Assembly (NCBI RefSeq): GCF_000421265.1
Contig: NZ_ATWN01000004.1
Coordinates: 362,837 to 426,836, forward strand
Length of the DNA stretch: 64,000 bases
DNA from: Thalassospira lucentensis MCCC 1A00383 = DSM 14000
GTDB lineage: Bacteria; Pseudomonadota; Alphaproteobacteria; Rhodospirillales; Thalassospiraceae
Direction: 5' to 3'
The translations under genes were made by a program, and so were the position numbers. Below, one piece after another: positions 18,209 to 26,883 of the stretch. How positions within the stretch are numbered: position 1 is the first letter of the stretch; each line of letters opens with the position of its first letter. The notes beneath the pieces were generated by a model. That model had not been told where the DNA came from and ran no database searches. It saw only the letters and a list, made by a program, of their open reading frames with translations.

Positions 18209-19486
18209 ATGACCGTTCAACCCAGTGTACGTAACCTGTCGATTGATGGTGATCGCCTTTGGGACAGCCTGATGGAAATGGCCAAAATCGGCAAAACAGC
18301 AAAGGATGGCGTGTGTCGTCTGGCGCTGACCGATCTGGACCGGGAAAGCCGCGATTTATTCATCAAATGGTGCGAAGCCGAAGGCTGTTCTATCCGTGTT
18401 GATCAGATGGGCAATATCTTTGCCCGTCGCGAAGGCAAAAATCCCGATCTGCCGCCAGTTGTGATCGGAAGCCACCTTGATAGCCAACCGACCGGTGGCA
18501 AATATGATGGGGTTTATGGTGTGCTGTCGGGGCTTGAAGTGATCCGAACCCTGAATGAAGCCAAATACGAAACCGAGGCCCCGATTGAAGTTGTGTCATG
18601 GACCAACGAAGAAGGATCGCGCTTTGCCCCGGCGATGGTGTCGTCAGGCGTCTTTGCCAAGGTATTTGATCTTGAATACGGGCATGGCCGGGCCGATGTC
18701 GATGGCAAAACCATGGGCGAGGAACTTAAACGTATCGGCTATTTGGGGCCAGATGAGCCGACCATTGATGCCCATCCGATGGGGGCCTATTTCGAAGCCC
18801 ATATCGAACAGGGCCCGATCCTTGAAGACGAAGGCAAGGACATTGGGATTGTCACTGATGCCCAAGGCCAGCGTTGGTACGAAATCAAATTTACCGGTGT
18901 CGAGGCCCACGCCGGACCGACCCCGATGAAAACGCGCAAAGATGCGTTGCTGGGGGCGGCACGGGTGGTTGATCTGGTCAATAAGATCGGTCTGGACCGG
19001 TCGCCTTTGGCCTGTGCGACGGTGGGGATGATGCAAATCCATCCCAATTCACGCAACGTCATTCCCGGCGAGGTTTCCTTTACGGTCGATTTCCGTCACC
19101 CCGATGATGCGGTACTGTCAGACATGGACAAGGCCCTGCGCGAAGGTGTGGAAAAAATCGCCAAAGACATCGGACTTGAAAGCGAATTGGACAATATTTT
19201 CTATTACGCGCCGATCCCGTTTGATGCGTCCTGCGTTGATGCCGTGCGTAAGGGGGCCGAACTTGGTGGTTTCTCGGCGCGGGAAATCGTTTCAGGTGCC
19301 GGGCATGATGCGTGCTATTTGGCCCAGGTGTGTCCAACCGCGATGATCTTTATCCCGTGTGTCGATGGCATTTCCCATAACGAAATCGAAGAAGTTCACA
19401 AACACTGGTCCGATGCCGGTGGGCAGGTTCTTTTGACGGCGGTTTTGGCCAAGGCTGATGAAACGGTGATGGCAAAATCCGACTGA
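18209..19486 (+). CDS. M20-family Zn hydrolase, probable beta-ureidopropionase
   Basis: A 425-residue amidase of the hydantoinase/carbamoylase family. In this setting it probably converts N-carbamoyl-beta-alanine to beta-alanine, CO2 and ammonia, the third step of the pathway. Intact motifs: GSHLDSQPTGGKYDGVYGV near residue 90, WTNEEGSRFAPAM near 130, FEAHIEQGPILE near 195, EAHAGPTPMKTRKDA near 235, SGAGHDACYLA near 360 and GISHNEIEE near 390. It is a paralogue of the hydrolase at 4838. It lies 47 bases after preA and closes the preT-preA operon before a strong terminator. A second, unrelated candidate for the same step lies at 25012. Confidence 0.82.
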   Translation: MTVQPSVRNLSIDGDRLWDSLMEMAKIGKTAKDGVCRLALTDLDRESRDLFIKWCEAEGCSIRVDQMGNIFARREGKNPDLPPVVIGSHLDSQPTGGKYDGVYGVLSGLEVIRTLNEAKYETEAPIEVVSWTNEEGSRFAPAMVSSGVFAKVFDLEYGHGRADVDGKTMGEELKRIGYLGPDEPTIDAHPMGAYFEAHIEQGPILEDEGKDIGIVTDAQGQRWYEIKFTGVEAHAGPTPMKTRKDALLGAARVVDLVNKIGLDRSPLACATVGMMQIHPNSRNVIPGEVSFTVDFRHPDDAVLSDMDKALREGVEKIAKDIGLESELDNIFYYAPIPFDASCVDAVRKGAELGGFSAREIVSGAGHDACYLAQVCPTAMIFIPCVDGISHNEIEEVHKHWSDAGGQVLLTAVLAKADETVMAKSD

Positions 19487-19533
19487 GTTTCGGACGGACA
19501 ATAACGGGACGGCTGACCATGCAGCTGTCCTTG

Positions 19534-19565
19534 CGGGCGGGCCGGTTATCCGGTCCGCCCGTTTT
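19534..19565 (+). terminator. Terminator after the preT-preA-hydrolase operon
   Basis: Long GC-rich stem CGGGCGGGCCGG/CCGGTCCGCCCG (one G-T pair) with a 4-base loop, then TTTT. It lies between the convergent hydrolase and PhoD-like genes. Confidence 0.8.
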
Positions 19566-19583
19566 CTATTCCAGTCATGACAA

Positions 19584-21098
19584 TCAAACGGGGAATTCGT
19601 TTTCCACCGGATGGATGACCTTGGTAAAGGGTTCGTCTTCGTTTTCGGCAATCCAGTGCGCCCAATAGCGCGGGCGGGCCCGGCTTGTATCGGGTTCAAG
19701 GCTAAGGAAATTGCGCGCACCGACAAACTTGGTGTTGGTGCCGGGGAATGTGCCCATCCGCGATATGATCGACGGATCGATTTCCTTTTCGTTATCAAGC
19801 AAATGGGTCAGGGCAAACAGCACCATCTTGCCCGGTGCGGGATGGACAATTGCCGATGAAATCAACTGATTGATCACCCGCGTCTGACCAATGTATTCGG
19901 TCCGGTTGTTTTCAAGCATGCCAAAGGCCGCGACATGCACATCGCCCGACAGGATCGTCACCCGGATGCCGGTTTCCTGAATTTTAAACAGGCGATGGAC
20001 CATGCGGCTGCGTTCACCCTTATGGCTTCGGCTGCTCCAATGGTCTTGCAAATCGTCTTCAAGTTCCTGTTGGCCGGGCACGGCACCCAGCAAGGTTTCA
20101 AGCACATTAAAGTCGGGATAGACGACCGGGATGCTCGACATTACAAACAGATGGTCGATCTCGGAAAGGCTGGAAAGCCAGTCATATATCTTGTCCCAGT
20201 GATCGGGCGATAAGACCTGTCTTTGGGTGCGTTCGGACCGCATATCAACAGACAGGATCGCTGTACTGCCGACAATGTGCCCAACCGAAAATCCATGATC
20301 GGGGGCCAGATAGAAGGCAGGTTTTTCGGTTTCGGGGGACAGATGTTGCTGAAACACGCCAAAGGCATGGGTGGCGATTTTGCCGATGCCCTGAAACACA
20401 TCGCAATTCTGGCGTTCGGGCGGATAGGAGCCCCAGCCATCGAAAATATCATGATCATCCCACATCGAAATTGCCGGAACGGTCGCCATCATTTGCGCGA
20501 CTTCGGGCTGGGCCCAGCGTTCGGTATAAAGATCGAAATAGAATCTTTCGAGTTGGCTTTCCATCGTCTTGGTAAAGGTCGCCTTGTTGGCCTTGGCATT
20601 GGGTAAGGCGTTCCATGTCTTGATACTTGGCACGACTTCCCAAACGGAATCGGCATAGACCTGATCCCCGCCAAGCAACATCAGATGATAGGGGGCTTGA
20701 TCATGACGCCCGGCCATCTCAAGCCACATTTTGTTTTTAACCTCGACCCCCTTCATCACCTTTTGCGATGAAAACCCGTTGCACGACGCATAGGCCATGT
20801 TTGGTGCATGGTCGCGGGGAGGTAGATGAACATCAAAATAGGTGTCTTCCGACGGGCTATACGTCAGTGTGGTCGGGGTGTCTGCAAGTGGGGCGTCAAA
20901 AGAAAAACTGTAAGCTGCACGATCACCAAGCTGCCAAACAAGCGTTGCGCTGGCAGGAGGCACATGGACATCGCCGATAAAGAAAAGATCGCCGGGTGGC
21001 CCAATTTTGGTCACCATCAGCACACTGAGTTTCCAGCGGTTTGTTGCCGCGTCATAACCACGAAATGAAAGTACCGGTCCCATCAGGATTTTCATCAT
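19584..21098 (-). CDS. PhoD-like metallophosphatase, probably cytoplasmic
   Basis: A 504-residue protein of the alkaline phosphatase D/metallophosphatase superfamily. Metal-binding motifs are visible: LGGDQVYADS near residue 145, WDDHDIFDGWGSYP near 215, and SGDVHVAAFG near 375. There is no Tat or Sec signal peptide, unlike secreted PhoD, so it is probably cytosolic; such PhoD-like proteins have no assigned substrate. The ATG at 21098 has AAGGGTGGG just upstream. It sits in the middle of the pyrimidine locus, but nothing in the sequence ties it to the pathway. A possible role in phosphate release from nucleotides is speculation. Confidence 0.75.
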   Translation of the reverse strand: MMKILMGPVLSFRGYDAATNRWKLSVLMVTKIGPPGDLFFIGDVHVPPASATLVWQLGDRAAYSFSFDAPLADTPTTLTYSPSEDTYFDVHLPPRDHAPNMAYASCNGFSSQKVMKGVEVKNKMWLEMAGRHDQAPYHLMLLGGDQVYADSVWEVVPSIKTWNALPNAKANKATFTKTMESQLERFYFDLYTERWAQPEVAQMMATVPAISMWDDHDIFDGWGSYPPERQNCDVFQGIGKIATHAFGVFQQHLSPETEKPAFYLAPDHGFSVGHIVGSTAILSVDMRSERTQRQVLSPDHWDKIYDWLSSLSEIDHLFVMSSIPVVYPDFNVLETLLGAVPGQQELEDDLQDHWSSRSHKGERSRMVHRLFKIQETGIRVTILSGDVHVAAFGMLENNRTEYIGQTRVINQLISSAIVHPAPGKMVLFALTHLLDNEKEIDPSIISRMGTFPGTNTKFVGARNFLSLEPDTSRARPRYWAHWIAENEDEPFTKVIHPVENEFPV

Positions 21099-21272
21099 GC
21101 CCACCCTTTTGTTTTGATTTTATGCCCGCTTTGGGTCGCCAATATATTGCAATTTAAAGTGGATTTGAACGCCCGTTATAATGCTATTTTTCGGTGGCTG
21201 GGCGGTTTTGAGGCAAAGGGGCCAAATCATGATGGGCGCGAAATAATATGATCTGAGGCAACGCGCGATGCC

Positions 21273-22154
21273 CTAACTGTCTGAGGGCGTCTCGTTCATA
21301 ACGCCGCGAAGGTGGACGGTTGTCCATCTTTCAAGCGTACCGTCTTCTTTCAACCTTTTGATCAGCAGATTAATTTCGGCAATATGCTGTGCGCAGGGAC
21401 TTTGGCGCGAAAACATCAGCAACACTTCGTTGCGGGCCAGTGGGGGCTCTGCCGGTTCAATTACGTCCTCAAGATGGTTTTTATACAGGTTGGTTAACCC
21501 ATCATAGCGGCCCAGCATCACATAATCGGCACGGCCATTGATAAGAACATCGAAAATTCTGTTTCCTGTCGGGGAATAGATCATATCAAGGCTGGTTTGG
21601 GCGTAATGATCGATGTAATCGCCATAACTGCCACCTTGCGGGCGTGCCCCGCGATAGCCGATCAAATCATAAATGTTGTTCATTGGAAAACGGTTCTGGC
21701 GGTGCTGGAAAACCATGACATCGTCAAAGGCAAATGGCGCACTATAGGTGTAAATGCGGTTGCGTTCCTTGGTGAAATAGGCACCTGCGATGACGTCAAT
21801 CTCACCCTTACCCAGCATTTGGATCGATCGTGACCAGGGAATATCAAGCATGAGGTTAAGGTGGATGCCATGTTGCGCGGCATATTCATCAAGGATGTCG
21901 ATGGCAAGGCCCAACTGCCGGCCATTCTCGTCGATATAGGTGATCGGTTCCCAGCCTTCAGCGCCGCCAACAGACATGGTTTCACAACCCTGTATGGCAA
22001 CAGAACGTATCATTTGATCCTTGGAGGCGTCGGGTTCGTCGGCAATCGCGCTGCTGATCGACAAAATACTCCCGGCGCCAAGAAATAAGGCACCAACAAA
22101 TAAAGCAGCGTCAAAAAAGCCAGCCGCACCTGATCGCGGGGGCGTGCACACCAT
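21273..22154 (-). CDS. Periplasmic solute-binding protein, family 3 (SBP_bac_3)
   Basis: A 293-residue protein with an N-terminal signal or anchor (residues ~10-38, AALFVGALFLGAGSILSISSAIA) and an amino-acid-type SBP_bac_3 domain: GWEPITYIDENGRQLGLAIDIL near 68-87, IPWSRSIQMLGKGEIDVIAGAYFTKER near 105-130. No permease or ATPase gene is next to it, so it is an orphan binding protein. It may serve a distant transporter or act as a sensor. The ATG at 22154 is preceded by GAGG. The relation to the pyrimidine genes is unknown. Confidence 0.78.
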   Translation of the reverse strand: MVCTPPRSGAAGFFDAALFVGALFLGAGSILSISSAIADEPDASKDQMIRSVAIQGCETMSVGGAEGWEPITYIDENGRQLGLAIDILDEYAAQHGIHLNLMLDIPWSRSIQMLGKGEIDVIAGAYFTKERNRIYTYSAPFAFDDVMVFQHRQNRFPMNNIYDLIGYRGARPQGGSYGDYIDHYAQTSLDMIYSPTGNRIFDVLINGRADYVMLGRYDGLTNLYKNHLEDVIEPAEPPLARNEVLLMFSRQSPCAQHIAEINLLIKRLKEDGTLERWTTVHLRGVMNETPSDS

Positions 22155-22271
22155 TTCTGACCTCGGCGGAAGTTATATCAACATCTGCTGCTATAGGTTT
22201 GTTCCGCGGGCGGGGCTTGCAACTATCCATAAGTGGAGGCAGGACGCGCATTCAAGCCGATCTTTGATGTC

Positions 22272-22952
22272 TTATCCGTTCAGTCCAACGCCTTTGAGGA
22301 TAATGCGCACGACATTTTCTTTGGCCTCGGCGAATTGGGTTTCGCTCAGTGGCTGATCATTGTTGAAAATCTCGATCTGGGCCCCGAAATCGGCGTAATG
22401 CTGGGTGGTGGCAAAGATCATATACATCAGTGAGTAGGGCTCAATGTGGTCCATCTTGCCCTCGGTAATCCAGCCGCGAATGACGACAACGCGGCTATCG
22501 AGCCAGTTTTTCACCGTGGTCGAGATGTAATCAGACGAGAATTTTGCCCCACGAATGATTTCATGTGCCCAAAGCCGCGAGCCATAGGGCCGGGCGCGCG
22601 ATAAATCCATCTTGGCTTCGATGTATCCGCGCAGGATGATGGCCGGATCGGCACTGTTGTCAAACGTCATGGCCGCTTCAAGCCAGTGATCGCAAACGTC
22701 TTCCATAATCCGGCGATACAGCGCTTCTTTGGTGCTGAAATAATAGTGCACATTTGCCTTGGGGACGTTGGCAACTTCGGCAATCAGTGCGGTGGTCGCC
22801 CCCTTAAATCCGTAATCAGCAAAAACCTTCTCGGCGGCAGCAAGAATTTGCTCTTCGTTTTCCTGGCGAATGGCGGCTTTGTGTGCCCCGTTTTGCGCCG
22901 GTTTTACCGCTGTCTTGCTGTCTGTTTTTGAGCCGGTTTTAAGTGGGGTCAT
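22272..22952 (-). CDS. rutR: TetR-family regulator, RutR-like
   Basis: A 226-residue TetR-type repressor. After a ~25-residue polar N-terminal tail comes the helix-turn-helix domain (EEQILAAAEKVFADYGFKGATTALIAEVANVPKANVHYYFSTKEALY, shown by its pattern). The C-terminal domain is of the YcdC/RutR type (SRLWAHEIIRGAKFSSDYI, then WITEGKMDHIEPYSLMYMIFATTQHYADF). RutR in E. coli binds uracil and thymine and controls pyrimidine use. Its position between the pyrimidine-degrading genes and a RutR-like box 29 bases before its start supports this role and suggests autoregulation. Confidence 0.82.
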   Translation of the reverse strand: MTPLKTGSKTDSKTAVKPAQNGAHKAAIRQENEEQILAAAEKVFADYGFKGATTALIAEVANVPKANVHYYFSTKEALYRRIMEDVCDHWLEAAMTFDNSADPAIILRGYIEAKMDLSRARPYGSRLWAHEIIRGAKFSSDYISTTVKNWLDSRVVVIRGWITEGKMDHIEPYSLMYMIFATTQHYADFGAQIEIFNNDQPLSETQFAEAKENVVRIILKGVGLNG

Positions 22953-22980
22953 TCATGCTCTCTGATTTGCGTCATTTATC

Positions 22981-22996
22981 TTGACCGTTTGGTCAG
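22981..22996. promoter_or_regulatory. RutR box between rutR and the aminotransferase gene
   Basis: TTGACCGTTTGGTCAG is a near-perfect inverted repeat (TTGACC/GGTCAG) matching the E. coli RutR consensus TTGACCA-NN-TGGTCAA. It lies 29 bases upstream of the rutR-like gene and 432 bases before the divergent aminotransferase gene. The rest of the 22953-23427 gap is AT-rich, holds no gene I can support, and should contain both promoters. Confidence 0.7.
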
Positions 22997-23427
22997 GTTA
23001 AAATAACCTCTACCTTAAATATGCAAAAGAAACTTTTTTATGCGCGTCATGTTTTGGGGACCCGAAAAAGGGTTCCAGAGTCGGTTTTGTCCGAAATATC
23101 GAACACTCCCGATGAAAGATAAACAGAAAAAAGGCGCCGTAAACAAAAATCAGGGTTCCTAAAATGGCATTTGACGGTCGAAAATTCGAAACAATTCCCC
23201 GGTGGTGTTAAAGCTCTAGTGCATGGGCGTGTCTCATGCTAACGATTTTTGCGTGTCCGCATGCCGGACACCCCCAAATTAAAAATGTTCGACATATCGG
23301 TCACTGCGTTGATCTTTGGGCTGGATGAAAAACATACGTTTGGATGAAGAAGTCAGGTATCGGCGATTGGGGAAGGTCCCCCGACCGATATCAGGGAAGC
23401 AATGCGAAAAGGTACGGGAGACCTTTT

Positions 23428-24759
23428 ATGACAGCCACCACGAAAATCAGCCGGCCGAATGATCTTTCGGCATTCTGGATGCCGTTTACGGCCAACCGCC
23501 AGTTCAAGCAGACCCCGCGTATGCTGGTCGCGGCCGAAGGCATGTATTACACAACCGATGACAACCGCCAGATCCTTGACGGGACGGCGGGTCTTTGGTG
23601 CTGCAACGCTGGTCACAAACGTCCGAAAATCGTTGAAGCGGTCAAGGCGCAGATGGACGAGCTGGATTATGCACCAGCCTTTCAGATGGGCCACCCCAAG
23701 GCGTTTGAGCTTGCCAATCGTTTGGCACAGATCATGCCGGGGGACCTTAATCATGTGTTCTATACCAACTCTGGTTCTGAATCGGTTGAGACCGCCCTTA
23801 AAATCGCCCTTGCCTATCACCGTGCACGCGGCGACGGCCAGCGCACCCGCCTGATCGGGCGTGAGCGCGGCTATCATGGTGTGAACTTTGGCGGCATTTC
23901 GGTGGGTGGTATTTCTGGCAACCGCAAAACATTTGGCCAGATGTTGGGTGGTGTTGATCATATCCGCCACACATACCTTCCAGAAGAAAACGGCGTGACG
24001 CGCGGCATGCCAGAACATGGGGCCTTTTTGGCCGATGATCTTGAACGCATTTGCGCACTGCATGATCCATCAACCATTGCAGCCGTGATTGTCGAGCCGG
24101 TTGCAGGCTCCACCGGCGTTTTGATCCCGCCAAAGGGATATCTTGAACGCTTGCGTGAGATTTGTACCAAACACGGCATCCTTCTGATCTTTGATGAAGT
24201 CATCACTGGTTTCGGTCGCCTTGGTGCGCCGTTTGCGGTGGATTATTTCGGGGTTCAGCCTGATCTGGTGACAACGGCCAAGGGGCTTACCAACGGCACC
24301 ATCCCGATGGGGGCAGTGTTTGCCACCGATGATATTCATGATGCCTTCATGACCGGCCCGGAAAACATGATCGAGCTGTTCCATGGTTATACCTATTCGG
24401 GCAACCCAGTTGCCTGTGCGGCCGCCATGGCAACGCTTGAGACCTATGAAGAAGACGGTCTGTATGAAAAGGGCAAGGAACTTGGCCAGTATTGGGAAGA
24501 TGCGGTGCACAGCCTGATCGACCTTCCGTTGGTCAAGGATGTTCGTAACCTTGGCCTGATCGGTGCGATCGAGCTTGAGGGGATCGAAGGATTCCCGACC
24601 AAACGTGCCTTTAACGCGTTCCTGAAGGCGTTTGAAAAAGGCATCCTGATCCGCACCACCGGGGATATCATTGCGCTGTCGCCACCACTGATCATTGAAA
24701 AATCACACATTGATCAGCTGTTTGGCACGCTGCGCGACGTGCTCAAAGAAATCGACTGA
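23428..24759 (+). CDS. Class III omega-aminotransferase, probable beta-alanine:pyruvate transaminase
   Basis: A 443-residue PLP-dependent transaminase. Motifs: FWMPFTANRQFKQTPRML at the N-terminus (typical of omega-amino-acid:pyruvate transaminases), FYTNSGSESVETALKIA near residue 110, DEVITGFGRLGAPFA near 258, and the PLP lysine in TTAKGLTNG near 288. In this locus it should convert beta-alanine (from uracil) or beta-aminoisobutyrate (from thymine) to the semialdehyde. The ATG at 23428 has GGGAG about nine bases upstream; upstream codons are not conserved-looking. It opens the plus-strand run of catabolic and transport genes that ends at 31619. Confidence 0.88.
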   Translation: MTATTKISRPNDLSAFWMPFTANRQFKQTPRMLVAAEGMYYTTDDNRQILDGTAGLWCCNAGHKRPKIVEAVKAQMDELDYAPAFQMGHPKAFELANRLAQIMPGDLNHVFYTNSGSESVETALKIALAYHRARGDGQRTRLIGRERGYHGVNFGGISVGGISGNRKTFGQMLGGVDHIRHTYLPEENGVTRGMPEHGAFLADDLERICALHDPSTIAAVIVEPVAGSTGVLIPPKGYLERLREICTKHGILLIFDEVITGFGRLGAPFAVDYFGVQPDLVTTAKGLTNGTIPMGAVFATDDIHDAFMTGPENMIELFHGYTYSGNPVACAAAMATLETYEEDGLYEKGKELGQYWEDAVHSLIDLPLVKDVRNLGLIGAIELEGIEGFPTKRAFNAFLKAFEKGILIRTTGDIIALSPPLIIEKSHIDQLFGTLRDVLKEID

Positions 24760-24775
24760 TTGGTCGTTGAGCTAT

Positions 24776-24802
24776 GTCCCTTGCCCGGATCGGGCAGGGG
24801 AC
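24776..24802 (+). other. Hairpin after the aminotransferase gene
   Basis: GTCCCTTGCCC/GGGCAGGGGAC, an 11-bp stem with one G-T pair, 16 bases after the stop. It is followed by AAAAG rather than a T-run, so it is more likely an mRNA-stabilising or processing structure than an intrinsic terminator. Confidence 0.4.
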
Positions 24803-25011
24803 AAAAGCCCGGTCTGCTGATTACAACAACGACAGCAGATCGGCGCATGATGAGGAAACATCTGTTTCGCGATTTTTCTGATCGCGTCCCGACTGGGAAA
24901 TAGACCCGCATAAAAACAAGGGGTCTTTGGGGCGCGGTTGGACATAAGTCCGAAGATCGGCATAAGCCGGCAAAAGGACATTAAAATATCAGATCAAGGA
25001 GGTTATCTCGG

Positions 25012-25878
25012 ATGTCAAAGCTGAGAGGCGGCCTGATTCAAATGAGCCTGAAAGGTTCAACCGATCAGACCCCCGAAGAAATCCGCAAGGCCATGATCGA
25101 GGCACATCTGCCCTACATCGAAGAGGCGGGTAAAAAAGGTGTGCAGGTCCTGTGTTTTCAGGAAGTTTTCACCCAGCCCTATTTCTGTCCCAGTCAGGAC
25201 AAGAAATGGTATGCAGCGGCGGAAAAGATCCCCGATGGCCCAACCACGCAATTGATGTGTGAACTGGCGGCCAAATACAAAATGGTGATTGTTGTTCCGA
25301 TCTATGAGGAAGACATCACCGGGGTCTATTACAATACCGCTGCGGTGATTGACGCCGATGGCACCTATCTTGGTAAATACCGCAAAACCCATATCCCCCA
25401 TGTCGCCGGTTTCTGGGAGAAATTCTTCTTTAAACCCGGTGCGTCAAACTGGCCGGTGTTTGAAACCCAGTATTGCAAGCTTGGCGTTTACATTTGCTAT
25501 GACCGCCACTTCCCCGAAGGCTGGCGTGCGCTGGCCTTAAATGGGGCGGAATATATCGTCAATCCATCGGCCACCGTTGCCGGGGTTTCGGAATATATCT
25601 GGAAACTCGAACAGCCCGCATCTGCCGTTGCCAATGGCTGCTTTATCGGGGCGATCAACCGGGTTGGCCGCGAACAGCCCTGGGATATTGGCGAGTTCTA
25701 TGGCCAAAGCTATTTCGTCAATCCGCGCGGTGAAATCGAAGCACAGGCATCGCGTGAGAATGACGAACTTCTGGTCCATGACATGGACATGTCGATGGTG
25801 CGTGAAATTCGCAATAACTGGCAGTTCTTCCGCGACCGTCGTCCTTCAACCTATACCCGACTGACAGACGGAAATTGA
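25012..25878 (+). CDS. Nitrilase-superfamily amidohydrolase, beta-ureidopropionase-like
   Basis: A 288-residue carbon-nitrogen hydrolase. The catalytic triad is visible: Glu in VLCFQEVFTQPYF near residue 50, Lys in GKYRKTHIPH near 125, Cys in YICYDRHFPEGWRAL near 162. It resembles the eukaryotic-type beta-ureidopropionase and N-carbamoyl-putrescine amidase branch. In this setting N-carbamoyl-beta-alanine or N-carbamoyl-beta-aminoisobutyrate is the natural guess. It has a strong ribosome site (AAGGAGG, 11 bases upstream). It is structurally unrelated to the M20 hydrolase at 18209 that could do the same step. Confidence 0.85.
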   Translation: MSKLRGGLIQMSLKGSTDQTPEEIRKAMIEAHLPYIEEAGKKGVQVLCFQEVFTQPYFCPSQDKKWYAAAEKIPDGPTTQLMCELAAKYKMVIVVPIYEEDITGVYYNTAAVIDADGTYLGKYRKTHIPHVAGFWEKFFFKPGASNWPVFETQYCKLGVYICYDRHFPEGWRALALNGAEYIVNPSATVAGVSEYIWKLEQPASAVANGCFIGAINRVGREQPWDIGEFYGQSYFVNPRGEIEAQASRENDELLVHDMDMSMVREIRNNWQFFRDRRPSTYTRLTDGN

Positions 25879-26055
25879 GATTGAATACCGGCGAACGGGG
25901 AAACCCGCTCGCCGTTTTGCTTTGACCGACATATGGGGCAATGACCCCGAAATTCCGGCAAAGTTCAGGGCAACGTCCCTGAGGGAGGCTTCCATCGAGT
26001 GTGCCAAAAGAAACTCTTTTGGTTCCGAGAGAGACATACGATCAGGGGACACCCC

Positions 26056-26883
26056 ATGACGCTAAAACAAGTTGTCGATAACGTTGCCGCGATGCCCGCA
26101 TCGAAAAAAGCCGTTGTTGATATCAAAGATTTATCGCTGACTTTTCAAACGGCTGATGGCCCGGTTTACGCGCTGTCAGAAGTTGACCTTACGATTGAAG
26201 AAGGCGATTTCGTATCGTTCATTGGTCCGTCGGGCTGTGGCAAAACAACGCTTTTGCGCGTGATTGCCGATCTGGAGAAAGCCACGGGCGGCGAAATTTC
26301 GATCAATGGCGTCTCGCCCGAGGCGGCCCGCGAAGCGCGCGCATATGGCTATGTGTTTCAGGCGCCGGCATTGTTGCCGTGGCGCTCCATTGAACGCAAT
26401 GTGACCCTGCCGCTTGAGATCATGGACCTGTCCAAGGAAGAACGCATCAAGCGCGCCCATGACGCGCTCAAGCTTGTGGAACTCAACGGGTTTGAAAAGA
26501 AATTCCCATGGCAGCTTTCAGGCGGGATGCAGCAACGTGCGTCCATTGCGCGTGCGCTTTCATTTGATGCCGATTTGCTGTTGATGGATGAGCCGTTCGG
26601 CGCGCTGGATGAAATTGTCCGCGATCATTTGAACGAACAGCTTTTGAAGCTGTGGGCGCGGACCAACAAGACGGTGGCCTTTGTCACCCACTCCATCCCC
26701 GAGGCGGTCTATCTTTCAAGCAAGATTGTCGTGATGTCACCGCGTCCGGGGCGGATCATTGATGTGATCGAAACCAAATTCCCCAAGGACCGAACACTCG
26801 ACATTCGCGAAACGCCGGAATTCCTTGAGATTGCCCATCGGGTACGCGAAGGACTGCGCGCGGGGCATGGCCATGACGAGTAA
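26056..26883 (+). CDS. ABC transporter ATPase, nitrate/sulfonate/taurine-type
   Basis: A 275-residue ATP-binding protein of the TauB/SsuB group. Walker A GPSGCGKTTLLR near residue 60, signature LSGGMQQRASIARAL near 155, Walker B LLLMDEPFGALDE, and the H-loop VTHSIPEA are present. The ATG at 26056 is preceded by AGGGGA. The downstream permease gene starts within its last codons. With the two permeases and the binding protein it forms an importer, probably for pyrimidines or their reduced or carbamoylated products, judged from position only. Confidence 0.88.
   Translation: MTLKQVVDNVAAMPASKKAVVDIKDLSLTFQTADGPVYALSEVDLTIEEGDFVSFIGPSGCGKTTLLRVIADLEKATGGEISINGVSPEAAREARAYGYVFQAPALLPWRSIERNVTLPLEIMDLSKEERIKRAHDALKLVELNGFEKKFPWQLSGGMQQRASIARALSFDADLLLMDEPFGALDEIVRDHLNEQLLKLWARTNKTVAFVTHSIPEAVYLSSKIVVMSPRPGRIIDVIETKFPKDRTLDIRETPEFLEIAHRVREGLRAGHGHDE

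Noticed and set aside
25920..25945. TTGACCGACATATGGGGCAA as a third RutR box
   Set aside because: The spacing and right arm do not fit the TTGACC-N4-GGTCAA palindrome.
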